A DNA stretch of 64,000 nt. It comes from Nitrospira sp. (lineage in GTDB: Bacteria > Nitrospirota > Nitrospiria > Nitrospirales > Nitrospiraceae). The stretch covers positions 124,001-188,000 of the forward strand of contig JACOEL010000001.1 of the NCBI GenBank assembly GCA_024998625.1. Reading direction: 5' to 3'. The notes below the pieces were generated by a model that had not been told where the DNA came from, searched no databases, and was given only the letters and a program-made list of their open reading frames with translations. Shown here piece by piece: positions 1 through 8,880 of the stretch (position 1 is its first letter; each line of letters begins with the position of its first letter). The translations under genes were made by a program, and so were the position numbers.

Positions 1-1579
1 CCGCTCTGGATCGACGAATGGCACGCGCCACCGCCGAAATAGCCTCGTTCTGTCCGATGACCCGCTTGTGAAGAAATTCTTCCATGCGGAGCAGTTTATT
101 GGATTCTTCTTCCTCCAACTTGAAGAGCGGAATGCCGGTCATCTTCGACACGACATACGCGACTTCTTCCTTGCCGATGGTCGGCTTGTGTTTCTCCTGG
201 TTCTTTTTCCATTCCCGCTTGGATTCATCCAGGAGCTTTCGCAGACGCTCTTCTTCTTCGCGATGGCGGACGGCTTCCTCGAAGTTTTGCATCGAGATCG
301 CCAGCTCTTTATCGCGAGAAATTTTCTTCAGCTCCTGCTCCAGCGCTTTGAGTTCGGTCGGCAATGCGTAGGTTTGCAATTTCGCTCGCGAGCCGGTTTC
401 GTCGATCAGATCGATCGCCTTGTCCGGCAGGAACCGGTCGGTAATATAGCGATCCGCCAACTTGACGGCTTCCACGATGGCGTCTTCCGTAATTTCCACC
501 CCGTGGTGTTCCTCGTACCGGTCCCGCAAGCCCTGGATGATCCGTACCGTTTCATCCGTGCTGGGCGGCTGTACGTGAATGGGTTGGAAGCGGCGTTTGA
601 GCGCGCCGTCTTTCTCGATGTGTTTACGGTATTCGTCGAGCGTCGTGGCGCCGATGCATTGAATCTCGCCGCGGGACAACGCCGGCTTGAGCATGTTGGA
701 GGCATCGATGGATCCTTCTGCCGCCCCTGCCCCAACCAACGTGTGCAATTCGTCGATGAAGATAATGATGTTCCCGGCCTGCACGATCTCCTTCATCACG
801 ACCTTGAGGCGTTCTTCAAACTGGCCGCGGTATTTCGTGCCTGCCACCAGCGAGCCCAGGTCGAGCGCGATGACGCGACGGGACAGCAAATTGTCCGGGA
901 CTTCCGACGCGATGATACGCTGTGCAAGTCCTTCGACGATGGCTGTCTTTCCGACTCCCGATTCGCCGATGAGTACCGGATTGTTTTTCGACCGTCGGCT
1001 GAGAATCTGCAGGACACGCTCGATTTCGTCCGCGCGACCGATGACGGGATCCAATTGCCCCTCTTGGGCCAGCTGGGTCAGGTCGCGTCCGAATTCATCA
1101 AGTGCCGGCGTATTGCTCTTGCGGTCTCGCTCACGCGGCGCAGACTTACGCAGGAAAGTAACGGTAAGTTGCCGGGCGGTCAGGAGGTTGGCGCCAAGAC
1201 TCCGGAGAATCTTCCCGCCGATGCCTTCTTCCTCTCGAAGGAGGCCGAGCAACAGATGTTCACTGCCGATGTGGTTATGACCGAGCAGCCGGGCTTCTTC
1301 AACCCCGTACTCGATGACTTTCTTGACCCGCGGGCTGAAAGGAATTTCCCCGAAGGTCATCGTTGTGCCCCCGCCCGGGAGATTCCGCTCGATTTCGAGT
1401 CGAATTTGCTCGGTGGAGAGCCCCATTTTCTTGAGGATCATCAGCGCAATCCCATCCGTCTCGCGAAGGATGGCCAACACCAGGTGCTCGGTGCCCAGGT
1501 AATCGTTCTGATGGCGCTCGGCTTCTTCACGTGCCAGGATGATGATCTTGCGACCCTTGTCCGTGAACCGTTCGAACAT
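1..1579 (-). CDS. clpC: ATP-dependent Clp protease ATPase subunit ClpC (5' part, runs off window start)
   Basis: Hsp100/ClpC AAA+ unfoldase that feeds substrates to the ClpP peptidase. About 526 N-terminal residues are visible and the second AAA+ domain lies outside the window. The translation begins [10 protein letters not shown] and shows two Clp N-domain repeats (about residues 1-145). The first AAA+ module follows, with Walker A GESGVGKT, Walker B IIFIDELH and an arginine-finger region. A UVR-like linker ([15 protein letters not shown]) marks ClpC rather than ClpA or ClpB. The start at 1579 is supported by AAGGAGG six or so bases upstream. A 509-codon open frame on the other strand is a GC-driven shadow of this gene. 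Confidence 0.95.
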   Translation of the reverse strand, partial: MFERFTDKGRKIIILAREEAERHQNDYLGTEHLVLAILRETDGIALMILKKMGLSTEQIRLEIERNLPGGGTTMTFGEIPFSPRVKKVIEYGVEEARLLGHNHIGSEHLLLGLLREEEGIGGKILRSLGANLLTARQLTVTFLRKSAPRERDRKSNTPALDEFGRDLTQLAQEGQLDPVIGRADEIERVLQILSRRSKNNPVLIGESGVGKTAIVEGLAQRIIASEVPDNLLSRRVIALDLGSLVAGTKYRGQFEERLKVVMKEIVQAGNIIIFIDELHTLVGAGAAEGSIDASNMLKPALSRGEIQCIGATTLDEYRKHIEKDGALKRRFQPIHVQPPSTDETVRIIQGLRDRYEEHHGVEITEDAIVEAVKLADRYITDRFLPDKAIDLIDETGSRAKLQTYALPTELKALEQELKKISRDKELAISMQNFEEAVRHREEEERLRKLLDESKREWKKNQEKHKPTIGKEEVAYVVSKMTGIPLFKLEEEESNKLLRMEEFLHKRVIGQNEAISAVARAIRRSRA

Positions 1580-1786
1580 CCCGCCTCCTTATGGTGATGG
1601 GGTCTGTAAGAGAAGCCTTAGCTGAGTGATTCAATGCAGGTCAAAGGCTCGAAAATATTGATGATGTGATTCTAACTAGCGCAATATGGGGTGTCAAGGT
1701 ATTGAGCGAAACGCGGGCGCCGCGCTGCGACTGCTGAAACAGCGGCGCGCGCAACGGAGGAAATCTCCTTCTCGCTGCGCGCTCGT

Positions 1787-1816
1787 TTGACAGTAAAAGA
1801 ATCATCCCGATACAAT
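1787..1816 (+). promoter_or_regulatory. Sigma-70-type promoter for nadK
   Basis: A perfect -35 TTGACA (1787-1792) and a -10 TACAAT (1811-1816) are separated by 18 bp. They lie about 50 bp upstream of the nadK start, in the divergent gap between clpC and nadK. Confidence 0.7.
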
Positions 1817-1866
1817 CCCGCACCTTTCAACCGGCTCCTCATTCTCCTCGCGACGCGGTCTCATGT

Positions 1867-2727
1867 ATGAAAAGTAAGAGCATCGGCATCCTGACAAAAC
1901 CAAAATTTCCGGAAGTGAAAAGCACCGTGCAAGCCGTGGTCACGTGGCTTCGTTCCCGGAACATCGACGTCCTCCTGGATACGACCGCAACGACCTTGCT
2001 TGGCGAGCCAGGCGGGTTTCAAAAAACCCATCTCGCCAACAAGGCCGATGTTCTGCTCGTGTTGGGAGGCGACGGCACGATGCTCAATGCGGCGCGATTG
2101 GCCGGCGAGCGCGGTATTCCGATTCTCGGTGTGAATATGGGCGGTCTGGGATTCTTGACCGAAGTCGTCTTGGAGAATTTGTACCCATCGCTTGAGCGGG
2201 TGTTTGCAAACGATTTCGTGCTCGACGAGCGACTGATGCTGAAGACGCATGTGCATCGGCACGGCGAAACGGTCACCCGCGGCGTGGTCTTAAACGACGT
2301 CGTCATCAGTAAGGGCACGCTCGCCCGGATGATTGAACTCAAGATCGCGATCCAGGGGCAGTTTGTGACGAACCTGCGCGGCGACGGTCTGATCATCAGC
2401 ACGCCGACCGGATCGACTGCCTACTCGCTTTCAGCCGGCGGTCCAATCATCAATCCGGCGGTCCCGTCATTGATCCTGACGCCGATCTGCCCGCATACGC
2501 TGACACATCGACCGCTGATCGTGCCTGCCAGCGCAGAAATCGAAGTGGTCCTGACTAGTAAAGATGATGGGGCGATGGCGACGCTCGACGGCCAGGTCGG
2601 GGTGGCGTTGACGCAGGGTGACACGGTGGAAATCCGGGCCTCCGAGCACATGACCAGACTCATCCGTTTTCCCGAGAGTAGTTATTATGAGGTGCTGCGG
2701 GAGAAACTGAAATGGGGCGACGGGTGA
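1867..2727 (+). CDS. nadK: NAD kinase
   Basis: Phosphorylates NAD+ to NADP+ in the cytoplasm, using ATP or polyphosphate. The 286-residue length is normal for bacterial NadK. The family signature GGDGTML appears near residue 64, followed by NMGGLGFLTE and the NAD-binding stretch GDGLIISTPTGSTAYSLSAGG-type motif around residues 175-195. The ATG at 1867 has no strong ribosome site. A closer upstream ATG (1863) gives only a four-codon frame. It is convergent with the NADP-linked oxidoreductase at 2749-4119. Confidence 0.95.
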   Translation: MKSKSIGILTKPKFPEVKSTVQAVVTWLRSRNIDVLLDTTATTLLGEPGGFQKTHLANKADVLLVLGGDGTMLNAARLAGERGIPILGVNMGGLGFLTEVVLENLYPSLERVFANDFVLDERLMLKTHVHRHGETVTRGVVLNDVVISKGTLARMIELKIAIQGQFVTNLRGDGLIISTPTGSTAYSLSAGGPIINPAVPSLILTPICPHTLTHRPLIVPASAEIEVVLTSKDDGAMATLDGQVGVALTQGDTVEIRASEHMTRLIRFPESSYYEVLREKLKWGDG

Positions 2728-2740
2728 GAAAAGTCGAGGT

Positions 2741-2760
2741 GGGCGCGGCTAGCCGCGCCC
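2741..2760. terminator. Convergent hairpin between nadK and the oxidoreductase gene
   Basis: A perfect 20-bp palindrome (8-bp GC stem, CTAG loop) overlaps the last codons of the minus-strand gene and lies 14 bp past the nadK stop. There is no T-run, so it is at best a Rho-assisted or bidirectional stop signal. Confidence 0.4.
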
Positions 2761-4119
2761 CCGCTCGATGTGAGCCAGCATGTCGGCGTTCGATGCAAAC
2801 TTAAACTCTCCGATCGCGTCAGGAGAGGCGGCATGCGCTTTCTCCGCCGCATCCAGGACCTTGAGTCCTTCGAGGTCCACCGGCCGGCTTTTTCGTTCCT
2901 TGAGAATAGTGTGAAGTTTCGCGATCACTCCATCCCTCGTTCCTCGTGAGCGTGTCGCTTGAGTCGTCAGGTACCGGGTGATCACTTCCGCGCACCAATC
3001 CCCGTCCCGCTTCGCGATACCCACCAGACCTTCGCTGGCTTTGCGTGCCCAGCCGGCGAGAAAGATGCCCTCAACGATCTGTCCTGACTTCTCGTCATAG
3101 GCTTGAAAAAGGGAATCGTCCGGATCGTTTCCGGTCTTGTTCGGGTTGGTGACGTAGACGCCGTTCTTATAGGGGAGCCCTACGGTTTCATCGACCCGGT
3201 CGCCCACGGCGAACACCACGCTGTCGACCGGGAACTCGTACAGTTGTCTGAGTCCGACGGCGGCCGTATCGTCCCCTTTCGGCTCCAGCTTGTTTTCCTC
3301 CATCTCGAGCGCGCGGACGCGATTGTTGGCATCAACCAGCACGCGCTTCGGGGAGGCCAGAAAGCGAAAGCCCATCTTGGAGGGGCTGCCTGTCGGTTCA
3401 CACTTGGTGAATTCTGCTGTCATACTCGCGAGTACTTCATCGGCATTCTGACCGACTGCGGCCAGTCGGTCCTTGATGCGGGCGAACTCTGTGGCAATGC
3501 CTTCCTGATCCATGTTGGAGCAGACGGCCCGGATTTCTTTCGGGTTGTATTTGCGCTCGACCGGCCCGCGGCGGGCGATGGCGGTGACGCGCTCTACCTT
3601 CTTGTATTTGACCAGCCAATGGGCGATGTCGACCATGACGTCGCCGACACCGATGATGGCGACATGTTTCCCCATATCGAACGGACGGTCACCGAAGCCC
3701 GGCAGGCGATTGAAGTGATACACCACGTCCTTGGCATGAAACACGCCCTTGGCTGAATCCCCTTCGACTCCGATGGCTTTTGTCCCTTGCGCGCCGATGG
3801 AGAAGGCGATGGCGCTGGCACCCAATCCGCGCAAATCCTCGACCGTGAGGTCCTTACCTTGCCCGACTGAGACATTGCCGAAGTAGTGGACATTGGGCTG
3901 CTCGAGCATGTCCCAATATTGCTTCTTCAAACCGCCGCGCAGTTTGAGCTTGCTGGGGAAGATCCCGTACTCCGCCAATCCACCGAACTTGATGTCGCGA
4001 TTGAGAATGACGACCTCGTGGCCCGCATCCGCCATCTTCTTGGCCAGGGCCATTCCAGCCGGGCCTGCGCCCACGACGATTACGACATGCCCGCTTGTCT
4101 CAGAACCGGTTGCGCTCAT
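2749..4119 (-). CDS. FAD-dependent NAD(P) oxidoreductase, ferredoxin-NADP reductase/adrenodoxin reductase type
   Basis: 456 residues. An N-terminal FAD-binding Rossmann motif (VVGAGPAGMALAKKMA, residues ~16-31) is followed by GGLAEYGIFPSK. A second nucleotide-binding motif (IIGVGDVMVDIAHWLV) lies near residue 155, and a C-terminal FAD-contact segment includes FLAGWARKASEGLVGIAKRDG. This order matches the FprA/adrenodoxin-reductase branch of the glutamate-synthase small-subunit-like family, which moves electrons between NADPH and ferredoxin. There is no N-terminal Fe-S domain. AAGGG lies upstream of the 4119 start. The electron partner is not in the window, so the physiological acceptor is unknown. 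Confidence 0.8.
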   Translation of the reverse strand: MSATGSETSGHVVIVVGAGPAGMALAKKMADAGHEVVILNRDIKFGGLAEYGIFPSKLKLRGGLKKQYWDMLEQPNVHYFGNVSVGQGKDLTVEDLRGLGASAIAFSIGAQGTKAIGVEGDSAKGVFHAKDVVYHFNRLPGFGDRPFDMGKHVAIIGVGDVMVDIAHWLVKYKKVERVTAIARRGPVERKYNPKEIRAVCSNMDQEGIATEFARIKDRLAAVGQNADEVLASMTAEFTKCEPTGSPSKMGFRFLASPKRVLVDANNRVRALEMEENKLEPKGDDTAAVGLRQLYEFPVDSVVFAVGDRVDETVGLPYKNGVYVTNPNKTGNDPDDSLFQAYDEKSGQIVEGIFLAGWARKASEGLVGIAKRDGDWCAEVITRYLTTQATRSRGTRDGVIAKLHTILKERKSRPVDLEGLKVLDAAEKAHAASPDAIGEFKFASNADMLAHIERGRG

Positions 4120-4297
4120 TATCTACCCTTCAATCTATATCGAAAGTGAATCATTAATGACGAAGACCGTTGAACGGTCGAAAGTTTGAAAATTTTGCGC
4201 ACGTTAGCACAGGGTTCATCGGGCTGTCAAAATCGCCGAACCGCCCCGGCGAACCCAGGTGTGGCGGATTGTCACGCCCGAGGAGCTGTCTGGCGGT

Positions 4298-5752
4298 CTA
4301 CCCGCCTGCACTGCCGACCGGTCCGCCGGCCTGCGTCATACGCCACGGATCCAGGAGTTGCGTGAGTCGCTTTTCCGGCAGCACGTGTTGTTCGCGAGCC
4401 ACTTCCCGGACGGTCTTGCCGGACTTATAGGCATCTTTGGCGAGTTTTGCGGCCGCCTCGTAGCCGATCACCGGCGCGAGTGCCGTGCACATGGCGAGAC
4501 TTTCTTCGATCAAACTCTTGCAGCGTTCCTCGTTCGCCTTGATGCCTTGGATGCATTTCACCGCAAAGTTTGTCGAGGCCGTTGCCAGCAACTCGATGGA
4601 CTGCAGCAAGTTGTAGGCCATCACCGGCAGCATCACGATCAACTCGAAATTGGCGGCCTGGCCGCCGACGGTGATCGTGACGTCATTGCCGATCACCTGG
4701 GCGCAGACCATGGTGACGGATTCCGCAATGACCGGATTGACTTTGCCCGGCATGATGGATGAGCCCGGCTGAGTTTCCGGAAGATTGACCTCGCCGAGTC
4801 CGCAGCGCGGACCTGACCCGAGCCAGCGAATATCATTGGCGATCTTCATCAGGCTGACTGCCAACGTGCGCAATTCCCCGCTGGCCTCGACCAATGAGTC
4901 CTGGGCGGACTGTCCTTCGAAGTGGTTGACGGCCTCCTTGAACGCGCATCCCGTTTCTTTCGAAATAATGGCCATGACCTTGCCGGCAAATTTCGGATGG
5001 CAATTGAGTCCGGTGCCGACGGCAGTGCCTCCCAGGGCCACCTCGCTGAGGGCCGCCTGTGCCCGCTTCATCCGAGCGATGCCCAATTCAATTTGTCTGG
5101 CGTAGCCGCCGAATTCCTGTCCCAATCGGACCGGCGTCGCGTCCTGCAAGTGGGTCCGGCCGATCTTGACGATCTTGTCGAATTCGCGAGCTTTGCCGTT
5201 GAGCGCTTTGTGGAGTTGCGTGAGTGCGGGAATCAGTTGCCGTTGAATGGTTTCCGAGGCCGCAATGTGGATGGCGGTCGGAACCACGTCGTTGCTGGAT
5301 TGGCCCAGGTTCACGTGGTCGTTCGGGTGCACCAGTTTACTGCCCCTGGCGCCGCCGAGCAGTTCCGTAGCCCGGTTCGAAATGACTTCGTTGGTATTCA
5401 TGTTCGTCGAGGTGCCGGAGCCGGTTTGGAAGATATCGACCGGGAATTCGGCGTCCAGGTGTCCTTCAACAACTTCGGTGGCGGCGCGAACGATGGCGTC
5501 GGCAGGCTTCTTGTCGAGTAGTTTCAACGAGTGGTTCACCGAGGCGGCGGCACGTTTGATGAGTCCCATGGCCCGGATCATCGCGCGGGGAATACGAAGC
5601 GAACTGATCGGGAAGTTCTCGATCGCGCGGGCGGTCTGGACCCCATAATAGGCATTGGAGGGAACCGGCAGTTCTCCCATCGTGTCGCGCTCCATGCGCG
5701 TGGAGGTAGTCATGGATGCGGCGATGCCGGTTGTGCGCGAAGCTTTCTTCAT
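4298..5752 (-). CDS. fumC: Fumarate hydratase, class II
   Basis: Reversible hydration of fumarate to malate in the oxidative or reductive TCA cycle. The ~484-residue protein carries the fumarase/aspartase signature GSSIMPGKVNP and the substrate-site motifs TGSGTSTNMNTNEV and GRTHLQDATPVRLGQEF. An open frame extends upstream to 6064, but the start at 5752 is chosen because a GAGGAG ribosome site precedes it and homology begins there (MGELPVPSNAYYGVQTARA). The upstream codons overlap hsp20 and look non-coding. An Fe-S-free class II enzyme is oxygen-tolerant. Confidence 0.95.
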   Translation of the reverse strand: MKKASRTTGIAASMTTSTRMERDTMGELPVPSNAYYGVQTARAIENFPISSLRIPRAMIRAMGLIKRAAASVNHSLKLLDKKPADAIVRAATEVVEGHLDAEFPVDIFQTGSGTSTNMNTNEVISNRATELLGGARGSKLVHPNDHVNLGQSSNDVVPTAIHIAASETIQRQLIPALTQLHKALNGKAREFDKIVKIGRTHLQDATPVRLGQEFGGYARQIELGIARMKRAQAALSEVALGGTAVGTGLNCHPKFAGKVMAIISKETGCAFKEAVNHFEGQSAQDSLVEASGELRTLAVSLMKIANDIRWLGSGPRCGLGEVNLPETQPGSSIMPGKVNPVIAESVTMVCAQVIGNDVTITVGGQAANFELIVMLPVMAYNLLQSIELLATASTNFAVKCIQGIKANEERCKSLIEESLAMCTALAPVIGYEAAAKLAKDAYKSGKTVREVAREQHVLPEKRLTQLLDPWRMTQAGGPVGSAGG

Positions 5753-5935
5753 CGTCGGGTCTCCTCGAATAGCTGGCGGTTGACGTGCTGGAGCCGCGCA
5801 TCTTAAACGGTCCCCGTGCGGAAGCACAAGCATGACTGCGCGCCCGGGCGCGGAAATTGCGCTCACCCGTCCGTGAACCAACCGGCCAGGGCCGACGGTG
5901 AGATGGCGATGTGATGGTAGGCGAGATGGTGAAAT

Positions 5936-5960
5936 GAAAAGGCCCGCCTGGGGCGGGCCT
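5936..5960 (-). terminator. Rho-independent terminator of hsp20
   Basis: On the minus strand a 9-bp stem AGGCCCGCC/GGCGGGCCT with a 3-nt loop is followed immediately by TTTTC. It lies 25 bp past the hsp20 stop. Confidence 0.8.
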
Positions 5961-5984
5961 TCCTTCTCATGGCCCCGGATCTCG

Positions 5985-6440
5985 TTAGGAGATCTTGACG
6001 TCGATCTGTTTCGGTTTCGCTTTTTCCGATTTCGGGAGATGCAGGTGCAGCACACCCTCCGCATATTCTGCCCTCACCTTGCTCTCGTCGACCGAATCCG
6101 GAAGTGTGAAACTCCGGACAAACCGACCGTACGACCGTTCGATACGATGGTATTTCTTGCCCTTTTCTTCCTTTTCCTGTTTCCGCTCACCTTGAATGGT
6201 GAGAACCGCATCTTCGACCGTGACCTTCACATCTTCCTTTTTCACCTCCGGAAGCTCGGCCTTAATGGCATACTCGCTTTCGGTTTCGCTGATATCGACG
6301 GTCGGAGTCCAGTCGGCAACGGTCATGACTTCCTTGCCTTGTCCGGCAGGCGTGCCGACTGACGGTCGCGCAATCATCCGGTTCAACCGGTCGGACATCT
6401 CCTCCAATTCCCTGAACGGATCCCAACGTACAATCGCCAT
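5985..6440 (-). CDS. Hsp20/alpha-crystallin small heat-shock protein
   Basis: Cytoplasmic ATP-independent holdase of about 151 residues. The start at 6440 (MAIVRWDPFRELEEM) follows a strong AAGGAGG. The open frame continues 16 codons upstream, but those lie over the ribosome site. The alpha-crystallin domain spans about residues 40-145, with PTVDISETESEYAIKAELP, the conserved GER turn, GRFVRSFTLPDSVD and the C-terminal AEYAEGVLHLHLPK strand. The tail ends KQIDVKIS, resembling the IxI-type anchor. It has its own terminator, so it is probably transcribed alone. I did not find a clear CIRCE or sigma-32 site. Confidence 0.93.
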   Translation of the reverse strand: MAIVRWDPFRELEEMSDRLNRMIARPSVGTPAGQGKEVMTVADWTPTVDISETESEYAIKAELPEVKKEDVKVTVEDAVLTIQGERKQEKEEKGKKYHRIERSYGRFVRSFTLPDSVDESKVRAEYAEGVLHLHLPKSEKAKPKQIDVKIS

Positions 6441-6569
6441 GGTGGAACCTCCTTGTGTGGATGTGTTGACGCTCTTCACTTGAGACATTCTACGTACTGG
6501 AAAGGAGGTAATCTCCAGGAAGCTGAAGTCAAGGCCCGGGCCGGAAGAGTTAAAGTCGGCGACGGGGTC

Positions 6570-6599
6570 TTGACAATGAGACCTCCGGCATTATTTAGT
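6570..6599 (+). promoter_or_regulatory. Candidate sigma-70 promoter for the 31-residue membrane peptide
   Basis: A perfect TTGACA (6570-6575) is followed 18 bp later by TTTAGT (6594-6599, 4 of 6 matches to TATAAT). The small ORF starts 23 bp further on. Confidence 0.45.
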
Positions 6600-6622
6600 A
6601 GCCCCCTTCACACAGGGAGACG

Positions 6623-6718
6623 ATGACCATGTTGGAATTCATGTCCTATGCGCTGCTCGGCGGTATCATGTTTGTGACATCGATTGTCTTGTGGTGGTTC
6701 ATCGGTCGCACTGAGTAA
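6623..6718 (+). CDS. Single-pass membrane micropeptide (31 aa), unknown
   Basis: The frame begins MTMLEFMSYALLGGI and ends FIGRTE. Nearly the whole peptide is one hydrophobic helix with a tryptophan pair and a charged tail. A GGGAGA ribosome site lies about 6 bp upstream and a TTGACA-type promoter lies just before that. The stop is 11 bp from the convergent citrate synthase stop. Very short membrane proteins like this are usually overlooked. I do not recognise a family, and the function is unknown. Confidence 0.5.
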   Translation: MTMLEFMSYALLGGIMFVTSIVLWWFIGRTE

Positions 6719-6729
6719 CCGTCCCTCCG

Positions 6730-7863
6730 CTACCGCTTGTCGATCGGCACATAGTGCCGGTCATGTTCGCCGGAATAGATCTGGTCGGGCCGATAGAGTT
6801 TGTTCTCCCGCAGTTGCTCCAGCCAATGCGCCAGCCACCCGCTCACTCGCGCCATGGCGAAGAGCGGCGTAAATAGATCCACCTCGATGCCCATCTTGTC
6901 GTAGATGATACCGGAGTAAAAGTCGACGTTCGGGTAAATCCCCTTGTCCTTCAGTCGTTCCCCCGCGAGTTGCTCCACCGCCACCGCCACTTCATACAGC
7001 GGGGACGTTCCGCAGACGTTGAAGAGCCGCATGCAGAGGTCTTGCAGTACGGTTGCGCGCGGATCCTTTACCTTATAGACGCGGTGCCCGAAACCCATGA
7101 GCTTGTTTTTGCCACCGAGCCTGGCTTCCACCGCCGCACGGGCCTGAGCCGGGGTGCCGATTTCCCTCAGCATCAGCACGACCTCTTCGTTCGCGCCGCC
7201 GTGCAACGGGCCCTTCAGCGCGCCGATCGAGGAGGCCACCACGGTATACGGGTCGGCCAAGGTGGACGCCGTCACCATGCCGGCAAAGGTCGAGGCGTTC
7301 ATGGTGTGTTCGGCGTGCAGAATCAGGCAGTCGTCGAAGACTTCGCTCCACAGCGGATGCGGAACGGTTTCGGTCAGCATGTAAAGAAAGTTATCGGAAA
7401 ACGGCAAATCATCCCGCGGCGGGATGTATTCGTCCCCGCGTCTCAAGCGCGCCCAAGCCGCCACGATGGTGGGAAGTTTGGCGATCAGCCGCACTGCCGA
7501 CCAATAGTTGTTGGCCACGTCCTTCACATTGCGGCCCGGGTAGAACATGCCCAGTGCCGCAACTGCGGCCTGCAACGCATCCATGGGGTGCCCATGCTCG
7601 GGCATCACCTTCAACAGATCGACGATACGAAATTTGATGCGTCGGTGGTGCGTGACGTCATCCACCCATTGTCTGAGCTCAGGCGCAGTCGGCAATCGAC
7701 CGAACAGCAGCAGGTAACTCGTTTCGAGGAACGACGAGTGCTGGCAGAGTTCCTCAACGCGGATGCCGCGATATTCCAGCACTCCTTGCGTTCCGTCGAC
7801 ATCGCTGATCGCTGATTTTGCGGCAGGCACCCCGGCAAGCCCCGGCATGAAATCGTGCGGCAT
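6730..7863 (-). CDS. gltA: Citrate synthase
   Basis: Condenses oxaloacetate and acetyl-CoA to citrate. The 377 residues match the short, Gram-positive/archaeal-type citrate or 2-methylcitrate synthase. The catalytic set is visible: His in HAEHTMNAS (about 183-186), His221 in GPLHGGANE and Asp314 in YPNVDFYSG, plus the GFGHRVYK motif. A purine-rich ribosome site precedes the ATG. The sequence alone does not show whether it runs forward or in reverse. Fumarase and malic enzyme lie nearby but in separate units. Confidence 0.93.
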   Translation of the reverse strand: MPHDFMPGLAGVPAAKSAISDVDGTQGVLEYRGIRVEELCQHSSFLETSYLLLFGRLPTAPELRQWVDDVTHHRRIKFRIVDLLKVMPEHGHPMDALQAAVAALGMFYPGRNVKDVANNYWSAVRLIAKLPTIVAAWARLRRGDEYIPPRDDLPFSDNFLYMLTETVPHPLWSEVFDDCLILHAEHTMNASTFAGMVTASTLADPYTVVASSIGALKGPLHGGANEEVVLMLREIGTPAQARAAVEARLGGKNKLMGFGHRVYKVKDPRATVLQDLCMRLFNVCGTSPLYEVAVAVEQLAGERLKDKGIYPNVDFYSGIIYDKMGIEVDLFTPLFAMARVSGWLAHWLEQLRENKLYRPDQIYSGEHDRHYVPIDKR

Positions 7864-8088
7864 AGACGCTCTCTCCTCTCCTTAACAATACGAATGATGA
7901 CTCCCCTGCGTACGCAGTCGGCATCATCGGATGCCTTCCCGAGTGCCGCTGCTTCGACGCCATTGTCTGCACACGTGCCTGGCTGAGCTTACCATGATCC
8001 ACAGTGCCGACTCAGCTCTCACCTTGAATTGGTGCGGCCCGCTTGGCATACTCACTCGAACGACGTGTGACTTTCTCTGAGGCATTGA

Positions 8089-8325
8089 GTGACCGGTGTG
8101 ACACGGATCCTTGTGCTACTCGGGCTTCTGGTGTTGGGTGTGGTCTTGTTCATCCTCGGGCGCGATGAGAGACCGACAGCCTCTTCCGTTGAACCACGCA
8201 TCGGGCGCAGTACCTTGAGTCATGGCGGTCCCGGCGCCGGGTCCATCCCGGTCGTGCCGGCGGAAGCCCCGTCCGCCGATCGCCGGATTCCTTCCAATCA
8301 GTCTCCGTACATAACCACGAGGTGA
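8089..8325 (+). CDS. Small membrane-anchored protein, unknown
   Basis: 78 residues from a GTG start with TGAGG six bases upstream. One N-terminal transmembrane segment (ILVLLGLLVLGVVLFILG, residues ~6-23) is followed by a polar, proline- and serine-rich tail of about 50 residues with no cysteines. The stop is 3 bp before the next ATG, so the two form an operon. I see no recognisable domain. Confidence 0.6.
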   Translation: MTGVTRILVLLGLLVLGVVLFILGRDERPTASSVEPRIGRSTLSHGGPGAGSIPVVPAEAPSADRRIPSNQSPYITTR

Positions 8326-8328
8326 GGC

Positions 8329-8718
8329 ATGAGTTGGTTCCGTTTGCGGGCGTGGGGAATCGCGACATGGGTGACACTGAGTCTGTTCGCCCCGGCCTGG
8401 GCCGATGACGACACGGTCGTGTTTGCCGTCGTCAGCGAAGTGCCGAAAGACCGGTCGCGCGTGTCGGCCAAGGCGCTGCTTGACGGTGCCGTCTCCGACT
8501 TGAAACTCCTGCCGGGAGAATCGATCCTCGGAAATCCGGTCTGGCGCACGCTGGAGGTCTGTCATGCGCTCAAGCTTGAAGGAATGAAGATGGGAGACGG
8601 ATTCAAGATCAGCACGGCACGGGTTCTGGATGCCAGTATGCTGCCGATGGCGCTGCAGGGATATGCCGGGGATTGCTTGATTAAGAAAGCGGTGGAAATT
8701 GCACCGTTGGCAGACTAG
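8329..8718 (+). CDS. Exported protein, unknown
   Basis: 129 residues. An N-terminal signal peptide (RLRAWGIATWVTLSLFAPAWA, cleavage after AWA near residue 25) gives a mature domain of about 100 residues with two cysteines (HALKLEGMK region and GDCLIKK). A GAGG ribosome site overlaps the end of the upstream gene, so the two are translated together. The TAG stop is part of the left end of the inverted-repeat element. Probably periplasmic; no family recognised. Confidence 0.65.
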   Translation: MSWFRLRAWGIATWVTLSLFAPAWADDDTVVFAVVSEVPKDRSRVSAKALLDGAVSDLKLLPGESILGNPVWRTLEVCHALKLEGMKMGDGFKISTARVLDASMLPMALQGYAGDCLIKKAVEIAPLAD

Positions 8719-8880
8719 AACCTATCTCCAAATCGATTTTCGATGTGGTCGGGCTCACTCAACGCAGGGACTTGCCGTGCAACAGATCGCATTTGGCTGA
8801 AAATGCGCGTGCCACTCGCTTGGTCGCTGGAGCTTGCGCGCGCTCGCAACGACGTTTTTCAATTTTGAGATAGGTTCTAG
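8715..8880. repeat. 166-bp inverted-repeat (MITE-like) element
   Basis: The left end CTAGAACCTATCTC (from 8715) is repeated in inverse at the right end (to 8880), with the similarity running about 17 bp including flanking A/T bases. The inside (~130 bp) has no ORF. The outermost CTAG at each end is self-palindromic, so it could be a 4-bp target duplication or part of the inverted repeat. The element begins inside the TAG stop of the upstream gene and ends one base before the stop codon of the minus-strand gene. Confidence 0.65.

Noticed and set aside
68-1597. 509-codon plus-strand open frame
   Set aside because: It lies wholly antisense to clpC, whose minus-strand product has clear Clp motifs and a ribosome site.
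4164-4178. Small hairpin GACCGT/ACGGTC downstream of fumC
   Set aside because: Only a 6-bp stem and no T-run; too weak to call a terminator.
5753-6064. N-terminal extension of fumarase by 104 codons
   Set aside because: It overlaps hsp20 and its terminator; a good ribosome site and the conserved N-terminus place the start at 5752.
8089-8718. The two small exported/membrane proteins as a toxin-antitoxin pair
   Set aside because: Both carry membrane or secretion signals and no TA-type fold, despite the tight spacing.
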